Under the pieces are notes generated by a model. That model did no database searches and was not told the DNA's origin. It saw only the letters and a program-made list of their open reading frames with translations. Below, piece after piece: positions 1 to 8,908 of a stretch of 64,000 nucleotides of DNA. How positions within the stretch are numbered: the stretch's first letter is position 1; every line of letters begins with the position of its first letter. This stretch comes from Actinomycetales bacterium. GTDB taxonomy: Bacteria > Actinomycetota > Actinomycetes > Actinomycetales > Microbacteriaceae. Position numbers and translations under genes: made by a program. The stretch spans positions 1 to 64,000 of the forward strand of contig JAATGV010000001.1 in the NCBI GenBank assembly GCA_015654475.1. The letters run 5' to 3'.

Positions 1-1194
1 AGCGATCTGCTGCATGATGATGGTCTTGCCGGCCTTGGGCGGCGCGACGATCAGGCCGCGCTGGCCCTTGCCGATCGGCGAAACGAGATCGATGATGCGG
101 GCAGAGACCTTGTTCTGCTCGGTCTCGAGACGGAACCGCTCGTTCGGGTAGAGGGGGGTGAGCTTTCCGAATTCGACCCGCGCCTTCGCCTCTTCGACGG
201 TCTGGCTATTGACCGAGTCGATTTTGACGAGCGCGTTGAACTTCTGCCTGCCCTGGTTCTCGCCCTCGTTCGGCTGGCGAATGGCGCCGATGACGGCATC
301 GCCTTTGCGCAGGCCATACTTCTTGACCTGACCGAGCGAAACATACACATCGCTTGTGCCAGGCAGGTAGCCGCTGGTGCGCACGAACGCATAGTTGTCG
401 AGAACATCGAGGATGCCAGCGATGGGCACGAGAACGTCGTTCTCGGTGATCTCCGGCTCAATGTCGTCGCGCTGGTTGTTGCCGGGGCGACGTTTGCGGT
501 TGCGATCGCGATCGCGGTACCGGCTGTTGCGATCGTTGTTGTTACGATCGCCACGGTCGTTGTTGTTGCGGTCGTTGTTGTTGCGGTTGCGGTTGTTCTG
601 CTGACCGCCCTGACGTTCGTTGCCGCCCGTGCCAGAAGTCGACGCGGTATCCGAACCGTCGTTCGACGACCCCGACTTCGCGAGATCCGACTTTGACGCA
701 TCCAGCTTCGCCAGGTCAGACTTGACGGCCTCGGCAATGCTCGATGAATCGGTCTTCGCCGGCTCGGCCGCCTTGGCGGGCTCAGCAGACTTCGTTGTTT
801 CAGCCGCCTTCGCGGGTTCAGTTGCCGATTCTGCAGATACCGAACCGGCGTCCGCAGGAGCAGCTTCGGCCTGTACCGCCGTTGTCTTCCTCCGGCTGTT
901 GGTGCGCTTCGGTGCAGCGGCCGGCTCAGCGGTAGCAGGCTCGGCTGCGCCCGAATCGCCACTTGCCGCAGCAACCGCTGTCGGCTCGGCGGGCGTCTCA
1001 GCAGCCTGGGTCACGGTTGCGGTTGTAGCTCTGCGAGGAGCACGACGCGTGGTCTTTTTGGGGGCGACCTCGTCAGTTGCTTGGGTGGCCACCTTATCGA
1101 GGCTTGCGGCGAGCTTCTGCAACTCGGCCGATTTACGGGCGGCCTCTTCGCCCGAAGTGTTCTCAGTTGACTCTTGAGTGTTCACGTCTGTCAC
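1..1194 (-). CDS. rho: Transcription termination factor Rho (3' end beyond window)
   Basis: ATP-dependent RNA helicase that ends transcription. The frame starts at a GTG (1194) with an AAGGAAAG ribosome site 8 nt upstream and runs off the window start. The first ~190 residues are Ala/Ser/Thr/Lys-rich; residues ~195-240 form an Asn/Arg/Asp-rich tract (NNRNRNNNDRNNND) typical of the actinobacterial insertion; the RNA-binding domain follows (EPEITENDVLVPIAGILDVL), then RIIDLVSPIGKGQRGLIVAP and the Walker A motif PPKAGKT just before the edge. The C-terminal ATPase lobe is outside the window. The Asn/Arg tract is encoded by near-repeat DNA around 475-605. It is the last leftward gene after the threonine genes. 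Identification is firm. Confidence 0.96.
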   Translation of the reverse strand, partial: MTDVNTQESTENTSGEEAARKSAELQKLAASLDKVATQATDEVAPKKTTRRAPRRATTATVTQAAETPAEPTAVAAASGDSGAAEPATAEPAAAPKRTNSRRKTTAVQAEAAPADAGSVSAESATEPAKAAETTKSAEPAKAAEPAKTDSSSIAEAVKSDLAKLDASKSDLAKSGSSNDGSDTASTSGTGGNERQGGQQNNRNRNNNDRNNNDRGDRNNNDRNSRYRDRDRNRKRRPGNNQRDDIEPEITENDVLVPIAGILDVLDNYAFVRTSGYLPGTSDVYVSLGQVKKYGLRKGDAVIGAIRQPNEGENQGRQKFNALVKIDSVNSQTVEEAKARVEFGKLTPLYPNERFRLETEQNKVSARIIDLVSPIGKGQRGLIVAPPKAGKTIIMQQIA

Positions 1195-1388
1195 GACGGT
1201 AGCTTTCCTTTCCCCACATCCAATAGTGGAGATTCTGGTGCGATGCATGTCAGCGTCTCACTCGCTGCATTGCCTTGCTGATTCCGCATCGACCCCGTTG
1301 CCGCTCCCCTGGGCCCTCAGGCACAGACAAACGGGAGAGATTCGTTGAGTAATTGATGCAGCTGGTCTGAAACTCAATAACGAGCGAC

Positions 1389-2315
1389 CTAACGGATATC
1401 CACTGTAGCACCTTTAGTGTCAATCTTCAGTTCACGAGCGACCCACCGTGTCGCAGTACCCGACGGAACCATCGCGGATGCGGCAGCTGCTGCATCCGCC
1501 CCGTCGCAAAGAGCGAGCACCGTCGCCCCTGCCCCGGAGATCACGGCGGCAAAACCAGCGGCACGCAAATCTGCGACAAGGTCGGCGCTTGGCCGCATGA
1601 TTGCGGCGCGATACGGCTGGTGAAGCTTGTCTTCCGTTGCAGCAAAGAGCATGTTCGGATCGGCTGAGATCGCGTGCACGAATACGGCTGCCCTCGCCAC
1701 GTTCGCGAGCGCATCGGGCTTCGGATACGTCTGCGGCACTAGAGTGCGTGCCACGGCGGTTGGGGACGCGAAGTCTGGTGTGAATGCCACCGCATGAACA
1801 CGTTCATGCACCCTCGGTTGCACCATCATGGGGCGACCATCCTGCATCCAAGACACCGTGAACCCGCCGAAAATGGCCGGAGCTGCGTTATCAGGATGCC
1901 CCTCGTATTCCGTTGCCAGCGCGAACACATCGTCAAGAGTGATGTCAACGATTCCCGAGAGCAGCGCCCGTGCCGCCGAGATTCCCGCGACAATGGCAGC
2001 GGCCGAAGAGCCAAGACCGCTCGAATGTGGGATGACGTTGTGACACACCAGCCGCAGGCCGGGCAGAGGCTGCCCATAGTGTGCGAAGACACGAGCGATC
2101 GTCGCGGCCACCAGATTGCGCTCGTCGGTCGGCACGTGTCCGGCCCCGATCCCCGCGACCTCGACAACCACGCCCGGCTGCTCGGTTCTCTCGACAGAGA
2201 GCTCGTCGAAAAGCTCAAGCGCGAGGCCGAACGTGTCATACCCTGGCCCAAGGTTGGCGCTCGTGGCCGGCACGCGCACACAAATTGTGCGACTGCCGGG
2301 CGTCGCTTGGGTCAC
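1389..2315 (-). CDS. thrB: Homoserine kinase
   Basis: Phosphorylates homoserine to O-phosphohomoserine, the substrate of ThrC. The 308-residue protein is a normal-length GHMP kinase: N-terminal PATSANLGPGYDTFGLAL, then the ATP-binding loop HSSGLGSSAAAIVAGI near residue 95. Its ATG overlaps the thrC stop by 4 nt, so the two are probably translationally coupled and form the end of a hom-thrC-thrB unit. A gap of about 190 bp separates it from rho. Cytosolic. Confidence 0.96.
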   Translation of the reverse strand: MTQATPGSRTICVRVPATSANLGPGYDTFGLALELFDELSVERTEQPGVVVEVAGIGAGHVPTDERNLVAATIARVFAHYGQPLPGLRLVCHNVIPHSSGLGSSAAAIVAGISAARALLSGIVDITLDDVFALATEYEGHPDNAAPAIFGGFTVSWMQDGRPMMVQPRVHERVHAVAFTPDFASPTAVARTLVPQTYPKPDALANVARAAVFVHAISADPNMLFAATEDKLHQPYRAAIMRPSADLVADLRAAGFAAVISGAGATVLALCDGADAAAAASAMVPSGTATRWVARELKIDTKGATVDIR

Positions 2316-3391
2316 GCTCTGCTCGCCAAGCCAAGCGCGTCGGCGATCTCGTCGACGTCTGACGACATCTGGGTTGGTGTTGTCTCGACGCCGTCAAGGC
2401 CGTGGAGCGCCCACTGCGGGTCTTTCAAGCCGTGTCCCGTCACGGTGAGCACGATAGTCGAGCCGCCGGGGACCAGTCCTGCCTCGTGGCGGTTGAGCAA
2501 GCCTGCAACACTGATCGCGCTTGCCGGCTCGACGAAGATGCCGACCTCGGCCGAGAGGATGCGGTGCGCTTCCAGAATCTTCTCATCGCTGATAGCGCCG
2601 ATATAGCCGCCGGAGACATCGCGGGCTTCGATAGCTTGCGCCCACGACGCAGGATTGCCGATGCGGATCGCGGTCGCGACAGTATCGGGATTCTCGATAG
2701 CGTGCCCGAGAACAATCGGCGAGGCGCCCTCTGCCTGGAAACCCCACATCATGGGCAACTTCGAGATCTCGCCTGCTTCTTGAGCCTCGCGATACCCCTT
2801 GAAATAGGCGGTGATGTTGCCGGCATTCCCGACAGGAAGAACATGGATGTCCGGGGCACGGTCGAGAACATCGATGACCTCGAACGCGGCCGTCTTCTGG
2901 CCTTCGATGCGATCCGGGTTGACCGAGTTGACCAAGTGCACCGGGTAACGCTCGGAGAGTTGCCGAGCCACAGTAAGGCACACGTCGAAGTTGCCGTCGA
3001 TCTGCAGGATGTGCGCGTTGTGGGCGACGGCCTGGCTGAGCTTGCCCATCGCGATCTTTCCATCCGGAACAAGCACGGCCGCGCGGATGCCTGCCGCAGT
3101 GGCGTAGGCGGCCGCCGATGCCGACGTATTGCCCGTGGACGCGCAGATGACCGCCTTTGCTCCGCGCTCCATCGCCTTCGAAATGGCCATTGTCATGCCA
3201 CGGTCTTTGAACGATCCGGTGGGATTCATGCCCTCATACTTGACGTAGACCTCTGCGCCGACACGACGCGAAAGCGCTGGGGCGGGGATCAGCGGCGTAC
3301 CGCCCTCGCCAAGGGTGATGATCGGCGTGTGCTCCGAAACCGGAAGTCGATCGAAATACTCGCGGATGACACCGCGCCACTGCTTGGCCAT
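2312..3391 (-). CDS. thrC: Threonine synthase
   Basis: PLP enzyme converting O-phosphohomoserine to threonine. The 359-residue protein has the PLP lysine K62 in NPTGSFKDRGMT and the phosphate-binding Gly-rich loop VGNAGNIT. It is the short threonine synthase form common in actinobacteria. The start shares one base with the hom stop (TGATG) and the end overlaps thrB by 4 nt, so the three genes form a tight operon. No frameshift seen. Confidence 0.97.
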   Translation of the reverse strand: MAKQWRGVIREYFDRLPVSEHTPIITLGEGGTPLIPAPALSRRVGAEVYVKYEGMNPTGSFKDRGMTMAISKAMERGAKAVICASTGNTSASAAAYATAAGIRAAVLVPDGKIAMGKLSQAVAHNAHILQIDGNFDVCLTVARQLSERYPVHLVNSVNPDRIEGQKTAAFEVIDVLDRAPDIHVLPVGNAGNITAYFKGYREAQEAGEISKLPMMWGFQAEGASPIVLGHAIENPDTVATAIRIGNPASWAQAIEARDVSGGYIGAISDEKILEAHRILSAEVGIFVEPASAISVAGLLNRHEAGLVPGGSTIVLTVTGHGLKDPQWALHGLDGVETTPTQMSSDVDEIADALGLASRA

Positions 3392-4704
3392 CAGGCTCCC
3401 TCAACTCTCAACACTGCGGTCACTGCTCGAACGGACTCGCAGGTCGCGAGCCCATTCACCGTATCGCGAAGGCTGCCCTCGCGCCCCGAATGTGTTTCCA
3501 CAATCAGCGTAGCGCCCCCCTCTGACACCGTGTTCTGGGATTGGCTCACTGCCCGCACCGACACCCCATGCGCCGAGATGACCTCCGCAACGGTCGCAAG
3601 CACGCCTGGCCGATCATCCACCTCGAGCGTGATCTGGTAACGGACCAAAACATCGTCGATAGGGGAAATGCCCAAATGCGCGTCGAATGTGATGAACTGG
3701 GCCGGCGCGCCAGTGCGGATGCGTTTGGCCGCAAGCACAAAGTCGCCGAGCACCGCCGAACTCGTCTCGACTCCCCCGGCACCCGCCCCATAAAACATCA
3801 GGTCTCCAGCGGCCTCCGCCTCGACGAAGACAGCGTTCTTGCCGCCCCGCACAGCGGCGAGCGGGTGGTCGCGCGGAATCAATGCTGGGTACACCCGAAC
3901 GTTCACCGTCTCCGTGCCGGACTCACTTGTCAGCCGCTCGGCGATGGCAAGCAGTTTCACCACATACCCGGCAGCCTTGGCCGCCGCGATCTGATTTGAC
4001 GTGACAGCGCCGATGCCCTCGCGGTACACCGCGTCGGCCGGCACATGCGTGTGGAACGCGAGACCGGCCAGAATGGTGGCCTTAGACGCGGCATCATATC
4101 CATCGACATCAGCAGACGGATCGGCCTCAAGGTAACCGAGCTCGCTCGCCTCCGTGAGGGCCTGCTCCATGCTGATGCCCCGACTATCGATCTGGTCGAG
4201 GATGTAATTGGTGCTGCCGTTGACGATGCCCATCACGCGGGTGATCTTGTCGCCGACGAGCGAGTCTTGCAACGGGCGAAGGATCGGGATGGCCGCCGCG
4301 ACGGCCGCCTCATAATATGTTTCGGCATTGCCCTTCTGCCCCACCGCGAAGAGTTCGGTCTGGTGCTCCGACAGCAACGCCTTGTTGCCGGTGATCACGT
4401 CCTTGCCTGAGCTGAGTGCACGCTCGATGTAAGTTTTTGCCGGCTCGATGCCGCCGATGAGCTCGATCACGATGTCGGAGGCGTCGATGACTGCATTCGC
4501 ATCAGTGGTGAGCAGGTCGCGGGGAATCGCGGGGTCGCGTTGCGCGGTGAGGTTGCGAACCGCGACTCCGACGATCTCGTAGCTGCCGCCGATGCGCTGT
4601 TCGAGCTCTGCCTTGCGCTCGATGAGCTGACGCACCGTCTGACTGCCCACCGTGCCTGCGCCAAGCACGCCGACGCGAAGGGTCTTCTGCTGCTCATTGC
4701 TCAC
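3391..4704 (-). CDS. hom: Homoserine dehydrogenase
   Basis: NAD(P)-dependent reduction of aspartate semialdehyde to homoserine, the branch point to threonine and methionine. Of 437 residues, the N-terminal Rossmann fold begins VGVLGAGTVGSQTVRQL; the central catalytic domain contains NGSTNYIL and ADPSADVDGYDAASK; the last ~80 residues are an ACT domain (ITLEVDDRPGVLATVAEV) that in this family usually senses threonine. Starts at GTG with a GAGGAG ribosome site. It follows lysA by 113 bp and leads directly into thrC. Feedback control by threonine is inferred from the ACT domain. Confidence 0.97.
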   Translation of the reverse strand: MSNEQQKTLRVGVLGAGTVGSQTVRQLIERKAELEQRIGGSYEIVGVAVRNLTAQRDPAIPRDLLTTDANAVIDASDIVIELIGGIEPAKTYIERALSSGKDVITGNKALLSEHQTELFAVGQKGNAETYYEAAVAAAIPILRPLQDSLVGDKITRVMGIVNGSTNYILDQIDSRGISMEQALTEASELGYLEADPSADVDGYDAASKATILAGLAFHTHVPADAVYREGIGAVTSNQIAAAKAAGYVVKLLAIAERLTSESGTETVNVRVYPALIPRDHPLAAVRGGKNAVFVEAEAAGDLMFYGAGAGGVETSSAVLGDFVLAAKRIRTGAPAQFITFDAHLGISPIDDVLVRYQITLEVDDRPGVLATVAEVISAHGVSVRAVSQSQNTVSEGGATLIVETHSGREGSLRDTVNGLATCESVRAVTAVLRVEGA

Positions 4705-4817
4705 AGGTGGTGCTCCTCAGTGGTTGATCTTGTGGGGAATGTTTTGGGTGTTTCGGGATGGTTCGGGCTGGGTTCGAGGCGTGGATGCGTGCGCCTCATC
4801 ACGCCACGGGCGTGCGG

Positions 4818-6251
4818 TCATGCCTCACCATAGGCCGCTGAGATCCCTGCGTCGCGCGACAACAGGTCGGCGATGGTCTCGCGGCGGATGAGGACGCGGG
4901 CCGTGCCCTCGTCAATGGCGACGACCGCCGGCCGAGGCAGCATGTTGTAGTTGCTCGAAAGCGAGAACGTGTAGCCGCCGGTGGCAGCAACGGCGATGAG
5001 GTCGCCTGGCGCGACGTCGGCAGGCAGATACACGTCCCGCACCACGATGTCGCCTGTCTCGCAATGTTTGCCGACAACGCGGCTCAGCGTTGCGGGAGCA
5101 TCCGAGTTCCGCGATGCGAGCAACGCCGAGTAGTCCGCTCCATAGAGTTCAGGACGAGGGTTGTCACTCATACCGCCATCGACCGCAACATAAAGGCGTG
5201 TGATCTCACCGGTCGCATCCACAGGCACCCGTTTGACCGAACCGACCGTGTATAACGTGAACCCGGCTCGGCCGACGATAAAACGCCCCGGTTCGATGGC
5301 AATGTCTGGTACAGGCACGCCGTGGCGCGCGGCCGCCGCCGCGACAGCCTCCGCGAAATCTTGCGCAATCGCGTCGATGGATCGAGGTGAGTCGGCCGAC
5401 GTGTAGGCGATGCCGAATCCGCCGCCCAAGTTGAGCGTTGACAGTCCCGTCGTCGGAGCGATCTCGGCGATCAACGCGAACAAGGCGTTGATTGCCTGAA
5501 CGAAGCCATCCGTATCAAATATCTGCGACCCGATGTGCGAATGCAGCCCAATAAAATCGAGCGAGCCAGCGGCCTCGGCCGCGCGCAGCAGCCCAACCGC
5601 CTTTGCGAGATCGGTGGCAGGCACCCCAAACTTCTGGTCGAATCCCGCCGTTTGCAGAAACTCGTGTGTATGCGCGGACACGCCGGTCACGACCCGCAGT
5701 TGCACTCGTTGCCGAACGCCTGCACGCACGGCAGCCGCGGCCACGCGATCCACCTCATCGGCGCTATCGATGATGATCGTCGAGACACCATGAGTAATGG
5801 CGAGGTCGAGTTCTTCGTCGCTCTTGTTGTTGCCATGCAGTTCAAGATGCGGGCCGGGCACGCCGGCGGCGAGTGCGATGCTGAGTTCGCCGATGGTCGA
5901 AACGTCGACGCTGAGGCCCTCGGCTACCAGCCAGCGCAGTACGTCGGCGGTAAGCAGCGCCTTGCTCGCGTAGTTGATGCGCGCGCGCGCACCGAGCGGT
6001 GCAAAGTTGCTCGCGAACGCGTCACGAACGGCTCGCGCCTGAGCGATGACCGTCGCCTTATCAAGCACCCAGAGAGGGCTGCCCTGTTCGGCGGCCAGTG
6101 CGTCTGTGGCGACGCCCGCGACCGTGACGACACCGCGGTGGTCGCGCACGCATCCATCGGGCCATAGTTGTTCGTCGATCGCGTTGACGTCGACGGGCGG
6201 CGTCAGCCAGTCGGGGGCGTGGGCTTCACGGGTAACGGGGTTGGCGGACAT
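4818..6251 (-). CDS. lysA: Diaminopimelate decarboxylase
   Basis: Last step of lysine synthesis: decarboxylates meso-diaminopimelate using PLP. The 477-residue protein has the PLP lysine K97 in INYASKALLTADVL, the HSHIGSQIF loop, the GGGFG phosphate-binding motif and the C-terminal CETGD motif with the substrate-side Cys. I chose the ATG at 6251 (MSANPVTREA), preceded by GGAAGA, over an in-frame ATG 153 bp upstream because the extra residues are Arg/Pro-rich, unlike LysA, and would read through a C10 tract. It lies between argS and hom, the usual actinobacterial order. Confidence 0.96.
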   Translation of the reverse strand: MSANPVTREAHAPDWLTPPVDVNAIDEQLWPDGCVRDHRGVVTVAGVATDALAAEQGSPLWVLDKATVIAQARAVRDAFASNFAPLGARARINYASKALLTADVLRWLVAEGLSVDVSTIGELSIALAAGVPGPHLELHGNNKSDEELDLAITHGVSTIIIDSADEVDRVAAAAVRAGVRQRVQLRVVTGVSAHTHEFLQTAGFDQKFGVPATDLAKAVGLLRAAEAAGSLDFIGLHSHIGSQIFDTDGFVQAINALFALIAEIAPTTGLSTLNLGGGFGIAYTSADSPRSIDAIAQDFAEAVAAAAARHGVPVPDIAIEPGRFIVGRAGFTLYTVGSVKRVPVDATGEITRLYVAVDGGMSDNPRPELYGADYSALLASRNSDAPATLSRVVGKHCETGDIVVRDVYLPADVAPGDLIAVAATGGYTFSLSSNYNMLPRPAVVAIDEGTARVLIRRETIADLLSRDAGISAAYGEA

Positions 6252-6299
6252 GGGTTCTAGTCTTCCAGGCCGAGGCCACATTCGCGAACGAGGCCGCGA

Positions 6300-6309
6300 C
6301 CCCCCCCCC
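6300..6309. repeat. Homopolymeric C10 tract upstream of lysA
   Basis: Ten consecutive C residues about 49 bp before the lysA start, in the 253-bp argS-lysA gap. Such tracts are prone to slippage. No effect on a reading frame is expected with the chosen lysA start, but it lies in the likely leader. The rest of the gap contains no gene I can support. Confidence 0.7.
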
Positions 6310-6504
6310 GCGGTGCATGTGCAACTTCGCGGATAGTTTTGGCGACCCGCCGGTTTTCGTGGCCTATGTTGTTCTCTCGAACCAAACGACGGCCAAAGTT
6401 GCACGATAAAGATCCGACCTCGGGCGAAGACACGGTCGGGGCAGGCGCCCCCGAAAACTTCTTCCCGCGCGTGGATAACGCCAAAACTCCCTGCACAGCA
6501 GAGG

Positions 6505-8169
6505 CTACATGCGGTCTGGCGCCGAAACTCCTAGGAGTTCAAGGCCGTTCCGCAGGACCTGCCCAGTGGCATCGTTGAGCCACAGCCGCGACTGATGCAC
6601 GGGCTCGATCGCGCCATCGCTCAGTGGGATCACACGGCAATTGTCGTACCAGCGGTGGAAGTCGGCCGCCAAATCTTCGAGGTAGCGCGCAATCCTGTGC
6701 GGTTCGCGCAGTTCGGCCGCACGCGTGACCGTGTCTGGATACTGCCCGAGCCGGGCGATGAGCGCCTCCTCGGTCGGATGGTCGAGCGTCGCCGGCTCAA
6801 AGACTGCGCGGGTGACCCCGGCGACCGCGGCATTGCGGGCAACGCTCGCCGTGCGGGCATGCGCGTACTGCACGTAGAACACGGGATTGTCATTGGTGCG
6901 GCTGCGCAGCGCCTCGCCTTCAAGAGACAGCGGCGAGTCGGCGGGAAACCGGGCAAGCCAATACCGCAACGCGTCGGATCCGATCCATTCAAGAAGGTCG
7001 TCGAGTTCGACAATGTTGCCGGCACGCTTCGACAGTTTCGCGCCATTCAGGTTGACGAGCTGCCCGATCAGCACGGTGAGGTTCTTGTCCGGGTCATCGC
7101 CCGCGGCAGCCGAAAGCGCCTTGAGCCGGCCGACATAGCCGTGGTGATCGGCGCCGAGCAGGTAGATGAGCTCTTCGTATCCGCGAGCGCGCTTGGACAG
7201 GTAGTAGGCGGCGTCTGCGGCGAAATAGGTGGGCACATCGTTCGAACGGACAAAGACCCGATCTTTGTCGTCGCCGAAGGCCGTCGTGCGCACCCACGTC
7301 GCATCGTTCTCGTCGTATACGTTGCCTTGGGCACGCAAAGTGTCGAGCGCTTGGTCGATAGCCGAGCGCCCAGACTCCGGGTCGGCGGCATGCAGGGTGC
7401 GTTCTGAGAACCACACGTCGAAGTGCACATTGAAATTGGCTAGTGAACGCTTTATTTCGGCAAGTTGGATCTGGTAGCCGCCTTCGCGCGCAATCGGCAT
7501 GGCCTCGTCTGCAGGAAGAGTCGCCACCTCCGGATGCTCGGCAAGCACGGCTTTGGCAAGCTCGCCGATGTAGGCACCCGGGTATCCGCCTTCGGGCGTT
7601 GGCTCACCTTTCGCGGCCGCCAACACGGAATAGCCGAAACGATCCATCTGGGCACCCGCGTCGTTGATGTAATACTCTTCGACAACATTCGCGCCAGTGG
7701 CACGCAATAACCGGGCGATGGAGTCGCCAAGAGCCGCCCAGCGGGTGTGACCGAGGTGGAGGGGGCCGGTGGGGTTGGCCGAGACGAACTCCAGGTTGAT
7801 GGATCGGCCGGCCAGCTTCCTGCCTGTGCCATATGCGGCTGCGGCGTCGACAATGTCTTTGACGACGCTGCCTGCTGCCGATGCGTCGATACGGAGATTG
7901 ACGAAGCCTGGCCCGGCGATCTCAGCGGAAGTGATTCCGGGAACCTCTGCGAGCCTGGCGACAAGCGTCTCGGCGACATCGCGTGGCTTCAAGCCAGATC
8001 GGCCCGCCAACTGCATGGCAACGTTGGTAGCCCAGTCGCCGTGGTCCCGGCTTTTGGGACGATCGACGCGCGGCTCCTCAGGCAGAACAAGGTCAGGCGG
8101 CAGGATGCCATCGGCCTGCATTCCGCGCAGAACGTTGGCAATGTGGTGGGAAAGCTCGGTGGGAGTCAC
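6505..8169 (-). CDS. argS: Arginyl-tRNA synthetase
   Basis: Class I aminoacyl-tRNA synthetase charging tRNA-Arg. With the GTG start at 8169 the protein has 554 residues, normal for the bacterial enzyme. The N-terminal Arg_tRNA_synt_N domain is followed by the HIGH-type motif HLGHTRWAALGDS; the KMSKS region is the relaxed form LSKRAGNIVELDDLL typical of ArgS; the C-terminus carries the DALR anticodon-binding domain. A longer in-frame start would lie antisense across the tRNA gene and is rejected. tRNA-Arg is transcribed away from it only 45 bp off. Confidence 0.96.
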   Translation of the reverse strand: MTPTELSHHIANVLRGMQADGILPPDLVLPEEPRVDRPKSRDHGDWATNVAMQLAGRSGLKPRDVAETLVARLAEVPGITSAEIAGPGFVNLRIDASAAGSVVKDIVDAAAAYGTGRKLAGRSINLEFVSANPTGPLHLGHTRWAALGDSIARLLRATGANVVEEYYINDAGAQMDRFGYSVLAAAKGEPTPEGGYPGAYIGELAKAVLAEHPEVATLPADEAMPIAREGGYQIQLAEIKRSLANFNVHFDVWFSERTLHAADPESGRSAIDQALDTLRAQGNVYDENDATWVRTTAFGDDKDRVFVRSNDVPTYFAADAAYYLSKRARGYEELIYLLGADHHGYVGRLKALSAAAGDDPDKNLTVLIGQLVNLNGAKLSKRAGNIVELDDLLEWIGSDALRYWLARFPADSPLSLEGEALRSRTNDNPVFYVQYAHARTASVARNAAVAGVTRAVFEPATLDHPTEEALIARLGQYPDTVTRAAELREPHRIARYLEDLAADFHRWYDNCRVIPLSDGAIEPVHQSRLWLNDATGQVLRNGLELLGVSAPDRM

Positions 8170-8214
8170 GGCCTTCGATCCTACCCTGTCGCTAATGGTA
8201 ACCTTGGATGTCGC

Positions 8215-8288
8215 GCGCCCATAGCTCAGCTGGATAGAGCGTTGGTTTCCGGTACCAGAGGTCGCAGGTTCGAATCCTGTTGGGCGCA
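8215..8288 (+). tRNA. tRNA-Arg (anticodon CCG)
   Basis: A 74-nt cloverleaf: acceptor GCGCCCA pairs with TGGGCGC, D-arm GCTC...GAGC, anticodon arm TTGGT-TTCCGGT-ACCAG giving anticodon CCG (codon CGG), T-arm GCAGG-TTCGAAT-CCTGT, discriminator A. CCA is not encoded in full (ACA follows). It is divergent from argS, 45 bp away. Its 3' end runs into 31-bp tandem repeats. Confidence 0.97.
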
Positions 8289-8376
8289 CAAAGTTTGTTG
8301 GTTACGTGCCTGGTGGGCACAAAGCTCGTTGGTTGCGCCCCTACTGAGCACAAAGCTTCTTGGTCGTGCGCCTAAC
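8284..8376. repeat. Three 31-bp imperfect tandem repeats starting inside the tRNA 3' end
   Basis: Units 8284-8314, 8315-8345 and 8346-8376 share the pattern RGCACAAAG-N5-TTGGT-N4-CGCC. The first unit overlaps the last bases of tRNA-Arg, so the array includes repeated copies of the tRNA 3' boundary. It could come from replication slippage or from repeated events at a tRNA attachment site; no integrase gene is seen nearby. The following bases to 8564 hold no gene I can support. Confidence 0.8.
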
Positions 8377-8564
8377 AGGCATATAAATATCCAAGCCCGT
8401 CGATCTAAGCCCGAGCTCTTCCCATTGCACCGTCACCGCAACTGTGGCAGGACACGGCCTCCGATTCGACTTCGGCTTAAAGTGGCAAAGCCTCGGGTAT
8501 TGCGGGGTCGGGTTACGGGAATGTGGCGGAAACGGACGTTTCGCAGCACACGATCTGACTGTCA

Positions 8565-8696
8565 ATGCGCGTAACGTTGAGTGATGCACTTCGACGGGAG
8601 ATCACGGTGAACAGCACACTCACATGCTGGAACGATCGGACCACCATCCTCGTAGCGCGTCCCACAACGGTAACGATTCAGGAGTCTCAACCATGA
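8565..8696 (+). CDS. Tiny open frame coupled to the next frame
   Basis: A 43-codon frame from ATG 8565, or 29 codons from GTG 8607, which has GGGAG 6 nt upstream and is the likelier start. It ends in QESQP and its TGA overlaps the ATG of the next frame (ATGA). No recognisable domain; the peptide is Thr-rich with TCWNDRTTILVA. The good ribosome site and 4-nt overlap hint at translation, possibly as a leader. It may also be chance or a gene remnant. Confidence 0.35.
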   Translation: MRVTLSDALRREITVNSTLTCWNDRTTILVARPTTVTIQESQP

Positions 8697-8908
8697 ACCG
8701 GATCCTCATCATCGACGGTTCCAGCCGTGCTGACCGCTCCATGTCGGAAGAGGCTAACCGTCTCGGTCGTGGCGTGGCGATCACCTCAGGGAAACCGCAG
8801 CGCCCCAGCAGCGGGCGGAAGCCCGGTCGTTGCGACTTCGCGGCATCCACGGCTGAACAACTGGGCAACCACAAGTGGTCACGGCGACTGTCGGCGTGCG
8901 CCGAGTGA
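8693..8908 (+). CDS. Short hypothetical protein, possible flavodoxin-fold remnant
   Basis: 71 codons from ATG 8693 with AGGAG 8 nt upstream. The N-terminus MNRILIIDGSSRADRS resembles the first strand and phosphate loop of flavodoxin-like NAD(P)H-dependent FMN reductases; after residue ~25 the sequence becomes Arg/Ser/Gly-rich and no longer resembles that family, so it may be a decayed gene. Its stop overlaps the GTG start of ctaB (GTGA). With the preceding tiny frame it forms a chain of 4-nt overlaps that could couple translation into ctaB. Function unknown. Confidence 0.45.
   Translation: MNRILIIDGSSRADRSMSEEANRLGRGVAITSGKPQRPSSGRKPGRCDFAASTAEQLGNHKWSRRLSACAE

Noticed and set aside
51-974. 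Arg-rich open frame opposite or out of frame with rho
   Set aside because: Shadow of the rho gene; the true frame carries the Walker A motif and Rho RNA-binding domain.
6252-6404. Longer start for lysA
   Set aside because: Extension is Arg/Pro-rich, crosses the C10 tract and is unlike LysA proteins.
6257-6496. 79-codon frame between lysA and argS
   Set aside because: Composition matches a non-coding leader and overlaps the lysA start.
8170-8289. Longer start for argS extending over the tRNA gene
   Set aside because: The extra residues (GFEPATSGTGNQRS type) are the well-known antisense reading of a tRNA T-arm and anticodon arm; GTG 8169 gives the normal ArgS N-terminus.
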